Below, piece by piece: positions 1 to 6,401 of a stretch of 12,109 nt of DNA. The notes beneath the pieces were generated by a model, which was not told the origin of the DNA, searched no databases, and was given only the letters and a program-made list of their open reading frames with translations. The translations under genes and the position numbers were made by a program. Source of the stretch: Halanaerobiales bacterium (GTDB lineage Bacteria; Bacillota_F; Halanaerobiia; Halanaerobiales; DTU029); NCBI GenBank assembly GCA_016278415.1, contig JADQBV010000328.1, positions 1-12,109 of the forward strand, given 5' to 3'. Each line of letters begins with the position of its first letter. Positions within the stretch are counted from its first letter, which is position 1.

Positions 1-373
1 CTACTTCTTTCATTATAGTTAAATCATTTAAGTCATCACCAACATAAGATATTTCTTGGTCACTAAGTTGATATTTATCTTTTAATCTAGTATATATTTC
101 AAGTTTATCTTTAATACCCTGGTAGACATCCTCAATTCCCAATTCTCTAGCCCTGATATTAACAATTTCAGATTCACGTCCGGTAATTAAAACAGGTATA
201 ATTCCTTTTTTACGTAACAGACTTATTCCCATCCCATCTTTGACATTGAAGGCTTTTAGTTCCTCACCATCATTACCAAGATATATCTTGCCATCTGTTA
301 ATGTTCCATCAACATCCATTATAAACATTTTTAAAAATTTAACTTTTTTTAAGAGTTCACTTTGCTCTAGCAT
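1..373 (-). CDS. KdsC-like HAD phosphatase, C-terminus cut by window edge
   Basis: This is a haloacid dehalogenase (HAD) phosphatase of the KdsC/YrbI type, which normally removes phosphate from 3-deoxy-D-manno-octulosonate 8-phosphate or a related sialic/nonulosonic acid phosphate in the cytoplasm. The 124 visible residues carry motif I DVDGT (nucleophile D20, acid/base D22), the TDGKIY and KAFNVKDG segments typical of KdsC, motif II threonine in ITGRES (T64), motif III lysine around K88-K90, and motif IV GDDLND (112-117). The family is about 160-180 residues long, so roughly the last third lies outside the window. I chose the ATG at 373 because a GGGGA lies 11 nt upstream and reading farther back in frame soon meets a stop. 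A second ATG 15 codons in (MFIMD) is possible. The exact substrate cannot be told from sequence; an NeuA C-terminal-type phosphatase is the main alternative. Confidence 0.85.
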   Translation of the reverse strand, partial: MLEQSELLKKVKFLKMFIMDVDGTLTDGKIYLGNDGEELKAFNVKDGMGISLLRKKGIIPVLITGRESEIVNIRARELGIEDVYQGIKDKLEIYTRLKDKYQLSDQEISYVGDDLNDLTIMKEV

Positions 374-413
374 AAAGCCATCGTCCCCACTTTCGTTTAC
401 TACAACAATAAAT

Positions 414-443
414 ATTATATATCACTTTCTACAAGAATATCAA
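414..443 (-). promoter_or_regulatory. Sigma-A-like promoter for the KdsC-like gene
   Basis: On the minus strand, TTGATA (443-438) and TATAAT (419-414) are separated by 18 bp. Initiation would fall near 407, about 35 nt before the ATG. It starts inside the 88-bp gap after the FMN-binding protein gene, so the phosphatase is probably expressed independently of that operon. Confidence 0.5.
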
Positions 444-461
444 GGGCAATAATTTATAGTA

Positions 462-848
462 CTAATTATTCAAAGCATCTTCAATTGCTTTTAAATAGGC
501 TTTACAGGTAACTGTAGAACCAGATATAACATCAATATTAACCCTTTGTTCATTGATAACATTTTCAAAAAATTGATCTCTTTCTTCCGGCTTTGAAAAC
601 AATACATCTTCTACTAAAGAAATATTAACAATTTGATTATCTTTAACCTCAACTTCCACCTGATTACTAAACCTTCCTGATTCATAGCTTCCATAATAAA
701 TACCATCACCTATTGAAGAAAGATCAAGCTCATTTATCACAATTTCACTACCAGCATCCAATCCCCTGCTAAGATAAAAGATACCTCCACCTGACACTAT
801 TATAAAAAGGATAAATATAATTACAATTATTTTTAAAACAGTTTTCAT
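462..848 (-). CDS. Membrane-anchored FMN-binding domain protein
   Basis: A 128-residue protein with one N-terminal membrane segment (about residues 4-23 in the chosen start) and a C-terminal FMN-binding domain (FMN_bind, PF04205), as in NqrC/RnfG and extracellular electron-transfer proteins. The motif DVISGSTVTCKAYLKAIEDAL (split: DVISGST, then VTCKA, then YLKAIEDAL) ends the protein and matches the family's S-G-A-T flavinylation site, where ApbE attaches FMN through phosphodiester linkage to the threonine; alanine is replaced by serine here. The domain should face outside the membrane. The start is the ATG at 848, preceded by GAGGTG at 6 nt; a GTG three codons upstream (857) would lie on top of the SD and is rejected. 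It follows the TetR gene by 40 bp with no promoter or terminator seen, so the two are likely co-transcribed. No ApbE gene is in the window. The electron partner is unknown. Confidence 0.85.
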   Translation of the reverse strand: MKTVLKIIVIIFILFIIVSGGGIFYLSRGLDAGSEIVINELDLSSIGDGIYYGSYESGRFSNQVEVEVKDNQIVNISLVEDVLFSKPEERDQFFENVINEQRVNIDVISGSTVTCKAYLKAIEDALNN

Positions 849-888
849 AGGTTTCACCTCTAATTATTTTTATTTATTTCCAAACATC

Positions 889-1458
889 TTAACAATGCTC
901 TAATATATATTTAGCCTCTTCTTCTATCATTTCTAAGACATCTTTTTTACTGGCATCTGTCCTTTTCTTAATAAAGAAGAGCAATACTCCATGCATAGAG
1001 CTACTTAATAAATTCTTTACAATTTTTATTCTATCTCTCGGTATTAAGCCACTTTCTACTCCCTCATATAGTGACTTTATTAACAATAATACCACTTCAG
1101 GGGACTCCACTGGCATTTCATCAAAATCCTTTAGAAATATAAGTTCAAAGACATTAGGATTATTAATGAAATATTCACAATAGGCCTTTGATGAAGTAAT
1201 GATTTTCTCCTTAATACTGTTGTTATCTGCTGTTTCCACTACATATTCCTTACATTCTTCCCAATAGTCATCTGCACAATAGGAAAAAAGATCATTCAGA
1301 TCTGTAAAATAATTATATAAAGTACCAGAAGCAAAACCTGCTGAATCAGCTACTTTTTTTACTGTCAAATTACTAATACCCTCTTCTTTAATAATCTTCT
1401 TAGCGGCTTCTATAAAATAGCCCTTTTTCCTCTGCTCCTGTATTGCTTTTCTATCCAT
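889..1458 (-). CDS. TetR/AcrR-family transcriptional regulator
   Basis: A 189-residue TetR-family repressor. The N-terminal helix-turn-helix domain spans about residues 8-52, with the recognition segment ending in the family hallmark GTLYNYF. The remaining helical part would be the ligand-binding and dimerization domain, which is too variable to name a ligand. The length is normal for the family. I chose the ATG at 1458 (MDRKAIQ) because it stands 9 nt from GGAAGG; the upstream in-frame ATG at 1467 directly abuts that SD. The gene has its own promoter (1535-1562) and is followed at 40 bp by the FMN-binding membrane protein, so it probably controls that gene and itself. It may also control the flavoprotein genes upstream, but no shared operator is visible at both promoters. 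Confidence 0.88.
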   Translation of the reverse strand: MDRKAIQEQRKKGYFIEAAKKIIKEEGISNLTVKKVADSAGFASGTLYNYFTDLNDLFSYCADDYWEECKEYVVETADNNSIKEKIITSSKAYCEYFINNPNVFELIFLKDFDEMPVESPEVVLLLIKSLYEGVESGLIPRDRIKIVKNLLSSSMHGVLLFFIKKRTDASKKDVLEMIEEEAKYILEHC

Positions 1459-1534
1459 GTATAGCATCCTTCCTATTATGTAACTTTTACGAGAACATTT
1501 ATTCCTTCTGCATACAGAGTATAGGCATTACTTT

Positions 1535-1562
1535 ACTATACCATCTTAATAAAATTAGTCAA
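1535..1562 (-). promoter_or_regulatory. Promoter of the TetR - FMN-binding protein operon
   Basis: On the minus strand, TTGACT (1562-1557) and TATAGT (1540-1535) are 16 bp apart, a near-consensus sigma-A promoter. Just downstream, at 1512-1522, lies a small inverted repeat ATAC-AGA-GTAT covering the expected early transcribed region, a plausible autoregulatory operator for the TetR protein. The operator assignment is inference and weak. Confidence 0.6.
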
Positions 1563-1586
1563 TCTAAACAGCAGTTTTAATACCTC

Positions 1587-2066
1587 TTACGATATATTCA
1601 ATTCATCTGCAAATTTGGCAATATTTTCTTGTAACAGTTTCGATTCTGTTTCTTCAACACCTGCTACCTTTTTAATAACCATTTTCTCTAAGAAATTCAT
1701 CTTCTTAAAATCAAATTCCCCACCAAAAACACCTTTAACAATAGCACTATCGACTAATTCCTTCGGAAAATTATCCTTTAATTGTTTCAGGGCATCATCA
1801 CCTTCTGTCATACAACATATATATAAACCAACTTTAACATCTTTCAAACTACTTAAATTATCATTACAAAATTTAAAGGCCTCTTTACGTATTTTACCCA
1901 TATAAACAGAACTCCCAATAATGACTTTATCATAGTTACTTAACTGAATATCATTTGCTTTCTTTAAGTTAAGTAAATCAACATCACCATTAAGCTTCTC
2001 GGATAGTTTTTTTGCACTACTTTCAGCAGCACCATGTTTTGTAGAATAAGCTATTAATGTCTTCAT
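1587..2066 (-). CDS. HemG-like flavodoxin domain protein
   Basis: A 159-residue single-domain flavodoxin. The FMN phosphate loop is STKHG (residues 8-12) following the first beta strand, and the GSSVYMGKI segment (51-59) is the second flavin loop typical of the Flavodoxin_5 group, which includes menaquinone-dependent protoporphyrinogen oxidase HemG. In HemG relatives it carries electrons or oxidizes protoporphyrinogen; in anaerobes without heme synthesis the same fold serves as a general one- or two-electron carrier, and no heme genes are in this window. The ATG at 2066 is preceded by GGGGGA at 6 nt. It is followed closely by the promoter of the TetR operon. It lies 125 bp after the second flavoprotein gene with no terminator seen between, so read-through from the upstream pair is possible. 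Function beyond flavin electron transfer is not determined. Confidence 0.85.
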   Translation of the reverse strand: MKTLIAYSTKHGAAESSAKKLSEKLNGDVDLLNLKKANDIQLSNYDKVIIGSSVYMGKIRKEAFKFCNDNLSSLKDVKVGLYICCMTEGDDALKQLKDNFPKELVDSAIVKGVFGGEFDFKKMNFLEKMVIKKVAGVEETESKLLQENIAKFADELNIS

Positions 2067-2191
2067 TAAAATTCCCCCATCTTTAATATTTTAATTTTGC
2101 TAACTTAGGTTTTTTAAACGAAATGTTAATCTAGATCACCTAAAAGTCTTCTGACTAAGCATTCCGAATCTACCGTTAGCCCTTTATTCAA

Positions 2192-2875
2192 TCAACTATT
2201 TAAGTATGGTTTATCGTAAATATCTACCCCGGCCTCTTTAGCCTGCTGCTTCATCCTCATATTCATAAGTACCTTTAATATCCATAATGGAATAAATGAT
2301 GGAAAATGTTTATCAGCTAACTTTTCTGCTTTCGCTGTAACTTCTTTCCCCTGTACTATAGATGACGAGCACAATTCATCAAGGGACCTTCTCATCCATT
2401 TAGTATAACTTCCTACCTTTTCTAGAGGCCTACCATCAATAATTGGAGAACCACCAAATCCTATTCCCCCTAACCATTTGATACCCATCTGATCAGCAAA
2501 ATTTTCACAAATCTCAAAACAAGTCTTCCTTTGTATTGGTTGAGGGTAACCATTATGGATAATTGCTATCATCTTTTTGTTATCCCAGAAATTCTTATCA
2601 AGTTCTTTAGCTAATTGTTCCATAATGCAAAGTAGTGGATATGGTAGTGAATGTACATAGACAGGTGAACAAACTAATAACATATCACATTCACTTAAGA
2701 CTTCTATAAAACCAGCCAACTTACTATCAACATTATATATTTGATCAGCTCTATATTTGTCTATCTGAATATCATTGTTCTCAATATTTTTAATCATATA
2801 ATCCACAATTGATTCAGTAGTGGTTTTCCCCGCCCTGGTACACCCTAACAAAGCTATAACTTTTTTCTGCTTCAT
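2192..2875 (-). CDS. Flavodoxin-fold NAD(P)H-dependent oxidoreductase
   Basis: A 227-residue protein of the NADPH-dependent FMN reductase / flavodoxin-like superfamily. The N-terminal phosphate loop after the first strand reads GCTRAGKTT (11-19), equivalent to the GSPRxxGNT loop of FMN reductases but also matching the Walker A pattern GxxxxGKT. The second flavin loop is CSPVYVHSLP (69-78). No cysteine cluster is present. The C-terminal 35 residues are hydrophobic then basic (PLWILKVLMNMRMKQQAKEAG) and have no assignment; they could lie on the membrane or on a partner. Its ATG overlaps the TGA of the upstream iron-sulfur flavoprotein gene as ATGA, so the two are translationally coupled and probably act together. 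Substrate is unknown. The family call is firm, the specific reaction is not. Confidence 0.75.
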   Translation of the reverse strand: MKQKKVIALLGCTRAGKTTTESIVDYMIKNIENNDIQIDKYRADQIYNVDSKLAGFIEVLSECDMLLVCSPVYVHSLPYPLLCIMEQLAKELDKNFWDNKKMIAIIHNGYPQPIQRKTCFEICENFADQMGIKWLGGIGFGGSPIIDGRPLEKVGSYTKWMRRSLDELCSSSIVQGKEVTAKAEKLADKHFPSFIPLWILKVLMNMRMKQQAKEAGVDIYDKPYLNS

Positions 2876-3441
2876 GATATCATCCCCAGCTCTTTAAAGC
2901 CTTTCTTAAGCTTATCTGAAACCTTATTACTTTCTAGAGTATTAAGTACAACAGTTGAAGATTTCTTTACAAAAGAAGCAATCCCCATCCTTTTAGAAAC
3001 CAACTTAAATGTTTCTTCTTGTTTTTCTGAAACCTTATCCATAACACCAATAGACATAAATAATATAGGGTTAGAGTAACGAGGTTGGTGATGTAGTTCA
3101 CCTTTATGAACAGTATATGTAACCAAACCCAATGCACTATAGCGGTCTAAGACTTTCTTCATTTCTGAATTATACCCACCAAAACTAATAGGAGAAATGA
3201 AAATATGTATCTCAGAATTAGCCATCTTAGGAAAGATATCAATCATATCGTCATTTTTTACACAGACACCAGGTCTATTGTACCCACAATAACCACAACC
3301 ATTACAATATTCTATATCCTTTTCCACTAAGTTAATCCAATCAACTAGATATCCCTGTTCTCTTAATTCTCCCTGTATAATGTCTCTTATAGAAACTATA
3401 CTTTCATTTTGCTCTAAAGAACTTAATATTAATATATTCAT
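2872..3441 (-). CDS. Iron-sulfur flavoprotein (Isf-like) oxidoreductase
   Basis: A 189-residue NADPH-dependent FMN reductase-family protein with a cysteine cluster C46-x2-C49-x2-C52-x7-C60, fitting the compact CX2CX2CX4-7C signature of archaeal and clostridial iron-sulfur flavoproteins, which hold a 4Fe-4S cluster and FMN. The second flavin loop SPISFGGYNSEMKKVLDR (83-100) matches the family's SPxxFGxxSxxLKxxLDR. Isf proteins transfer electrons from ferredoxin or reduce oxygen, peroxide or quinones; the donor here is not known. The ATG at 3441 follows AGGGGG at 7 nt. It is the first gene after the palindrome-covered promoter at 3587-3615, with a leader of about 140 nt, and is translationally coupled to the next flavoprotein. 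Tight regulation by the operator array is expected. Confidence 0.85.
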   Translation of the reverse strand: MNILILSSLEQNESIVSIRDIIQGELREQGYLVDWINLVEKDIEYCNGCGYCGYNRPGVCVKNDDMIDIFPKMANSEIHIFISPISFGGYNSEMKKVLDRYSALGLVTYTVHKGELHHQPRYSNPILFMSIGVMDKVSEKQEETFKLVSKRMGIASFVKKSSTVVLNTLESNKVSDKLKKGFKELGMIS

Positions 3442-3533
3442 TTAATAACCCCCTACACTCATTCAAGTACTTAAATTATAGTTTATATTGAAAAAATTTA
3501 ATTTTGTAATGTATTTATAAATTCTGTATTGTT

Positions 3534-3584
3534 ATTCATAAATAGATTATTATTCATATAATGAATGGTATTCATATTATGAAT
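3534..3584. repeat. Tandem 18-bp-spaced palindromic operator array
   Basis: Two perfect 15-bp palindromes, ATTCAT-ATA-ATGAAT (3552-3566) and ATTCAT-ATT-ATGAAT (3570-3584), stand 3 bp apart. A third ATTCAT at 3534-3539 lies exactly 18 bp before the first, with a degraded partner half-site (TAGATT at 3543-3548). The ATTCAT boxes thus recur at 3534, 3552 and 3570. The array begins at the expected transcription start of the minus-strand promoter at 3587-3615 and runs downstream of it, the classical position for a repressor. The binding protein is not identified; the nearby TetR and TrmB regulators are candidates. Confidence 0.75.
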
Positions 3585-3586
3585 TA

Positions 3587-3615
3587 AATTTATCACATAT
3601 TTTCCTCTGTGTCAA
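3587..3615 (-). promoter_or_regulatory. Promoter of the flavoprotein pair
   Basis: On the minus strand, a perfect TTGACA (3615-3610) and TAAATT (3592-3587) are separated by 17 bp, and TGA directly before the -10 box makes an extended -10 (TGn). Initiation would fall near 3580, inside the second palindrome of the array at 3534-3584. Confidence 0.7.
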
Positions 3616-3673
3616 TTACTTTTATATGAAAACATTAAAAATTGCAAAGTCTTCTTCATAAAACACTTTTTTG

Positions 3674-3727
3674 TTGACAAATTTCACTAGATAATATATA
3701 GTGTTCTTATAAAGAAACACTATATAT
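3674..3727 (+). promoter_or_regulatory. Promoter of the TrmB - lysA operon with a 13-bp inverted repeat
   Basis: TTGACA (3674-3679) and TATAGT (3697-3702) are 17 bp apart, an excellent sigma-A promoter with a start near 3709. The -10 box lies in the left arm of a perfect 13-bp inverted repeat: arms AATATATAGTGTT (3693-3705) and AACACTATATATT (3716-3728) around a 10-nt spacer. A further CACTA lies at 3685-3689. Because only the right arm would be transcribed from this promoter, the repeat is more likely a DNA operator, possibly for the TrmB-family product, than a transcribed hairpin. Confidence 0.65.
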
Positions 3728-3753
3728 TTTTATTTTTTATATCAACCATAACT

Positions 3754-3785
3754 TTTTCGCCTTCTTTTCGCCTTAATAGTAAGGC
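3754..3785 (+). repeat. Direct repeat and small hairpin in the TrmB leader
   Basis: TTTTCGCCTT occurs at 3754-3763 and 3765-3774, an 11-bp period that places both copies on one helix face. The second copy runs into a hairpin GCCTTA-ATAG-TAAGGC (3770-3785). It lies in the 5' leader between the start site and the SD (GGGGG near 3805). Its role is unknown. Confidence 0.4.
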
Positions 3786-3816
3786 ATGTCTATTCCTTAA
3801 GATTGGGGGTCTTCAT

Positions 3817-4524
3817 ATGAATTTAATAGAACTACTTACATACTTTAACCTAACAAGACAAGAAGCAACAATATATATTACATTAACCATCAATGGTTCG
3901 ATGACTGGTTATGAAGTAGCTAAAGAAACAGGTATATCTCGATCAAACGTATATACAACCCTGGCAAGTTTAGTTGAAAAGGGTGCGGCTTACCTTATAG
4001 AAGATACTGCAAAACACTATACACCTGTATCTATAGATGAATTTTGCAGTAATAAAATTAGACAGATGCAGGATATAAAAGGGGAACTGATAAATAATAT
4101 GCCTGAACGACAGCAGGAAGGTGAAGGCTATATTACAATAAAAGGTAGAAATAACATCTTAGATAAAATTAAAAATATGATAAATAATGCAAAAGAACGA
4201 ATATATATATCCCTTTCGGGAGATACCCTGAATGCAGTCCTGCCATACCTAAATAAAGCAGTCTCAAATGGATTAAAGGTAGTAGTTATTACGAAAAAGC
4301 CATTTAAGCTTACTGGTTCAGTAGTTTATTACTCTGAAAAAAAACAGAACCAAATCAGGCTTATAGTTGATTCCATAAAAGTACTAACTGGTGAAATAAT
4401 AGATGAAAATAATTCAACTTGTCTTTATTCAAAAAAACAGAACTTAGTAAATCTATTTAAGGAATCATTAAAAAACGAGATTAAACTAATAGAATTAACA
4501 AATCAAGAAGGGAATGAAATTTAA
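3817..4524 (+). CDS. TrmB-family transcriptional regulator
   Basis: A 235-residue TrmB-type regulator. Residues 1-75 form a winged helix, with the recognition stretch MTGYEVAKETGISRSNVYTTLASLVEKGA (around 29-57) matching the family pattern in which conserved SRSxVYxxLxxLxxKG positions contact DNA. A linker rich in charged residues follows, and residues from about 110 (GRNNILDKIKNMI, AKERIYISLS) form the alpha/beta sensor domain, resembling the PLD-like C-terminal domain of TrmB proteins that senses a small molecule, often a sugar in archaea. The ATG at 3817 follows a GGGGG SD by 7 nt. The decarboxylase gene begins 2 nt after this stop, so the two are one operon and the effector is probably related to the amino acid or polyamine metabolism of that enzyme. 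The inverted repeat at its own promoter suggests autoregulation. Confidence 0.85.
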   Translation: MNLIELLTYFNLTRQEATIYITLTINGSMTGYEVAKETGISRSNVYTTLASLVEKGAAYLIEDTAKHYTPVSIDEFCSNKIRQMQDIKGELINNMPERQQEGEGYITIKGRNNILDKIKNMINNAKERIYISLSGDTLNAVLPYLNKAVSNGLKVVVITKKPFKLTGSVVYYSEKKQNQIRLIVDSIKVLTGEIIDENNSTCLYSKKQNLVNLFKESLKNEIKLIELTNQEGNEI

Positions 4525-4526
4525 AA

Positions 4527-5765
4527 ATGAAAAAACCATTTGTAAACTTAGAGCAATTAGAAGAGATAACAGACAAATATCCGACACCCTTTCACCTCTA
4601 TGACGAAAAGGGTATCAGAGAAAATGCACGTAACTTAAATAAGGCCTTTTCCTGGAATAAGGGATTCAAAGAATACTTTGCTGTTAAGGCAACTCCAAAT
4701 CCAACTATCCTAAAAATATTACAAGAAGAGGCATGTGGAGTCGACTGTTCATCACTAACAGAACTGATGATGTCTGACCAGGTTGGTTTTAGTGGTGATG
4801 AGATTATGTTTTCTTCAAATGTAACTCCAAAAGAAGACTTCAAATTAGCAAGTGAATTAAATGCCATAATTAATCTTGATGACATTACACATATTGATTT
4901 CCTTGAAGACGTAGCCGGAATCCCAGAAACTATTAGCTGTCGCTATAACCCAGGGAATAACTTTAAAAGCGAGAACGATATAATGGACAATCCTGCTGAG
5001 GCTAAGTATGGCTTTACTTATCAACAGATGGTCGATGGCTTCAATATTTTACAGGAGAAGGGTGCCAAACATTTCGGTATTCATGCCTTTCTAGCCAGTA
5101 ATACTGTGGCAAATGAATACTACCCTGCTCTTGCGAAAATATTATTCGAAACAGCAGTTAAACTAAGTCAAGAAACAGGAGCTCATATTGCCTTTATCAA
5201 CCTCTCTGGTGGTGTTGGTATACCTTATCACCCTGATGAAAAGCCTGCAGATATCTATGCTATAGGCGAAGGAGTCCGCAAGGCATATGAAGAAATTTTG
5301 ATACCAGCCGGGATGGATGATGTAGCTATATATACAGAACTTGGCAGATTTATGCTAGGTCCTTACGGTTGTCTTGTTAGTAAGGCAATACATGAAAAAC
5401 ACATCCACAAAGACTATATCGGACTGGACGCCTGTGCTACAAATCTAATGCGCCCCGCTATGTATGGTGCTTATCATCATATTACAGTGATGGGTAAAGA
5501 GGATAAATCACATGAATTCAAATATGATGTTACTGGTGGATTATGTGAAAACAATGATAAATTTGCTATTGACCGTATGTTACCAAAAGTGGACAAGAAT
5601 GATCTAATCGTTATTCATGATACCGGTGCTCACGGCTTTTCAATGGGGTATAACTATAATGGTAAACTTCGTTCTGCTGAAATCCTCTTAAAAGAAGACG
5701 GCAGCACCGAACTTATACGTAGGGCAGAAACCCCTGCTGATTATTTTGCAACACTGGATTTTTAA
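4527..5765 (+). CDS. lysA: Diaminopimelate decarboxylase-type PLP enzyme
   Basis: A 412-residue fold-III PLP decarboxylase (alanine racemase N-terminal TIM barrel plus C-terminal beta domain), expected to convert meso-diaminopimelate to L-lysine. The PLP lysine is K54 in YFAVKATPNP. The barrel His is H186 (HFGIHAF), the glycine-rich phosphate loop is SGGVGIPY (227-234), ELGR (271-274) replaces the usual EPGR, and the C-terminal active-site residues C340 and D344 sit in GLCENNDKF, followed by HDTGAHGFSMGYNYNGKLRSAE (364-385). It resembles a divergent clostridial LysA subgroup, and specificity for carboxynorspermidine or another diamino acid is not excluded. The SD (AGGGA) is 13 nt away inside the end of the regulator gene, so translation may depend on coupling. 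No other lysine genes are adjacent. The downstream hairpin at 5863-5896 ends the operon. Confidence 0.85.
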   Translation: MKKPFVNLEQLEEITDKYPTPFHLYDEKGIRENARNLNKAFSWNKGFKEYFAVKATPNPTILKILQEEACGVDCSSLTELMMSDQVGFSGDEIMFSSNVTPKEDFKLASELNAIINLDDITHIDFLEDVAGIPETISCRYNPGNNFKSENDIMDNPAEAKYGFTYQQMVDGFNILQEKGAKHFGIHAFLASNTVANEYYPALAKILFETAVKLSQETGAHIAFINLSGGVGIPYHPDEKPADIYAIGEGVRKAYEEILIPAGMDDVAIYTELGRFMLGPYGCLVSKAIHEKHIHKDYIGLDACATNLMRPAMYGAYHHITVMGKEDKSHEFKYDVTGGLCENNDKFAIDRMLPKVDKNDLIVIHDTGAHGFSMGYNYNGKLRSAEILLKEDGSTELIRRAETPADYFATLDF

Positions 5766-5862
5766 TAAAATAAAAACTATTTTAAACAAAATTTCTTTAC
5801 AGTTAACAAATATTATTAGTTAGCTATATAAAACTGCAAAACATATTCTCCTAATAAATCAC

Positions 5863-5896
5863 AAAAGTCCTCAGCTTTAATCCTGAGGACTTTTTT
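5863..5896. terminator. Bidirectional intrinsic terminator
   Basis: A perfect 12-bp stem, AAAAGTCCTCAG (5863-5874) with CTGAGGACTTTT (5883-5894), closes an 8-nt loop. A T6 run follows on the plus strand and TTTT on the minus strand. It separates the plus-strand lysA operon from the convergent ECF S-component gene, serving both. Confidence 0.9.
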
Positions 5897-5897
5897 C

Positions 5898-6398
5898 TTA
5901 AGTATGACTTTGTGTATCATACTTTAACAATACATTAACTAATGGTTTATATAAGAGTAAAACAATTATAAAATTAGAAACACCATGCACAATATCAAAA
6001 GGGATACCCTTTATCCAATATGAAACTCCATACATTATTCCGTAAAAAAAAGATTCAAATACAGCAAAAAATAGTCCAAAAAGTAATCCAAATAAACCAG
6101 CCAAAGTGGCAAATCCATATTCGGAACTAATTTTCTTTCTTAAAAAATTAGACAAGAAAATTAGAAAAGGCCAAATAAGATAATATACTAAAAACCATGT
6201 GGAAAAGCCATAAATAAAAATCTCAATTGTTGAAAAAACACATGAAATCATTAGAGTACGCCTCATTCCGAAAACTACTGTGTACACTATAAATAAAAGT
6301 GTTACAACTTCTACATTTGGTATAAAGCAAAGGGCTAACTTACCTGCTGTTATTGTAGCACTGAGTATTCCTATAAGAGCTATATCTTTAACTTTCAC
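5898..6398 (-). CDS. ECF transporter S component, probable corrinoid uptake
   Basis: A 166-residue, strongly hydrophobic protein with about five to six membrane segments, typical in size for the substrate-binding S component of energy-coupling factor (ECF) transporters. Family-like features are the first helix ALIGILSATITAGKLAL (7-23), followed by IPNVEVVTLLFIVYTVVFGMRRTL, a WPFLIFL segment, and the C-terminal KGIPFDIVHGVSNFIIVLLLYKPL. No ATPase or EcfT gene is nearby, so it would use a shared energizing module (group II arrangement). It starts at a GTG 3 nt after the stop of the DUF4430 gene, with only a weak SD, which implies coupled translation. Being in one transcription unit with a cobalamin riboswitch suggests that cobalamin, cobinamide or another corrinoid precursor is the substrate. 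Substrate is inference; the membrane family is well supported. Confidence 0.8.
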   Translation of the reverse strand: MKVKDIALIGILSATITAGKLALCFIPNVEVVTLLFIVYTVVFGMRRTLMISCVFSTIEIFIYGFSTWFLVYYLIWPFLIFLSNFLRKKISSEYGFATLAGLFGLLFGLFFAVFESFFYGIMYGVSYWIKGIPFDIVHGVSNFIIVLLLYKPLVNVLLKYDTQSHT

Positions 6399-6401
6399 AA
6401 C

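Noticed and set aside
240..452. Plus-strand open frame of 70 codons
   Set aside because: It lies antisense to the KdsC-like gene, whose HAD motifs are unambiguous on the minus strand, and has no SD or recognisable domain.
1512..1522. ATAC-AGA-GTAT as the same operator as the 3534-3584 array
   Set aside because: The half-sites differ from ATTCAT/ATGAAT, so there is no sequence evidence that one regulator binds both.
3534..3584. Short CRISPR-like array
   Set aside because: The units are 15-bp palindromes with 3-bp gaps and there are no unique spacers or cas genes; this is an operator arrangement.
3693..3740. Inverted repeat followed by T-rich DNA read as an intrinsic terminator
   Set aside because: The stem is almost all A-T and its left arm contains the -10 box of the plus promoter, so transcripts from that promoter would not contain the full hairpin.
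3709..3816. Lysine riboswitch or T-box in front of the TrmB-lysA operon
   Set aside because: The leader is only about 108 nt, and neither the lysine-aptamer core nor a T-box sequence is seen.
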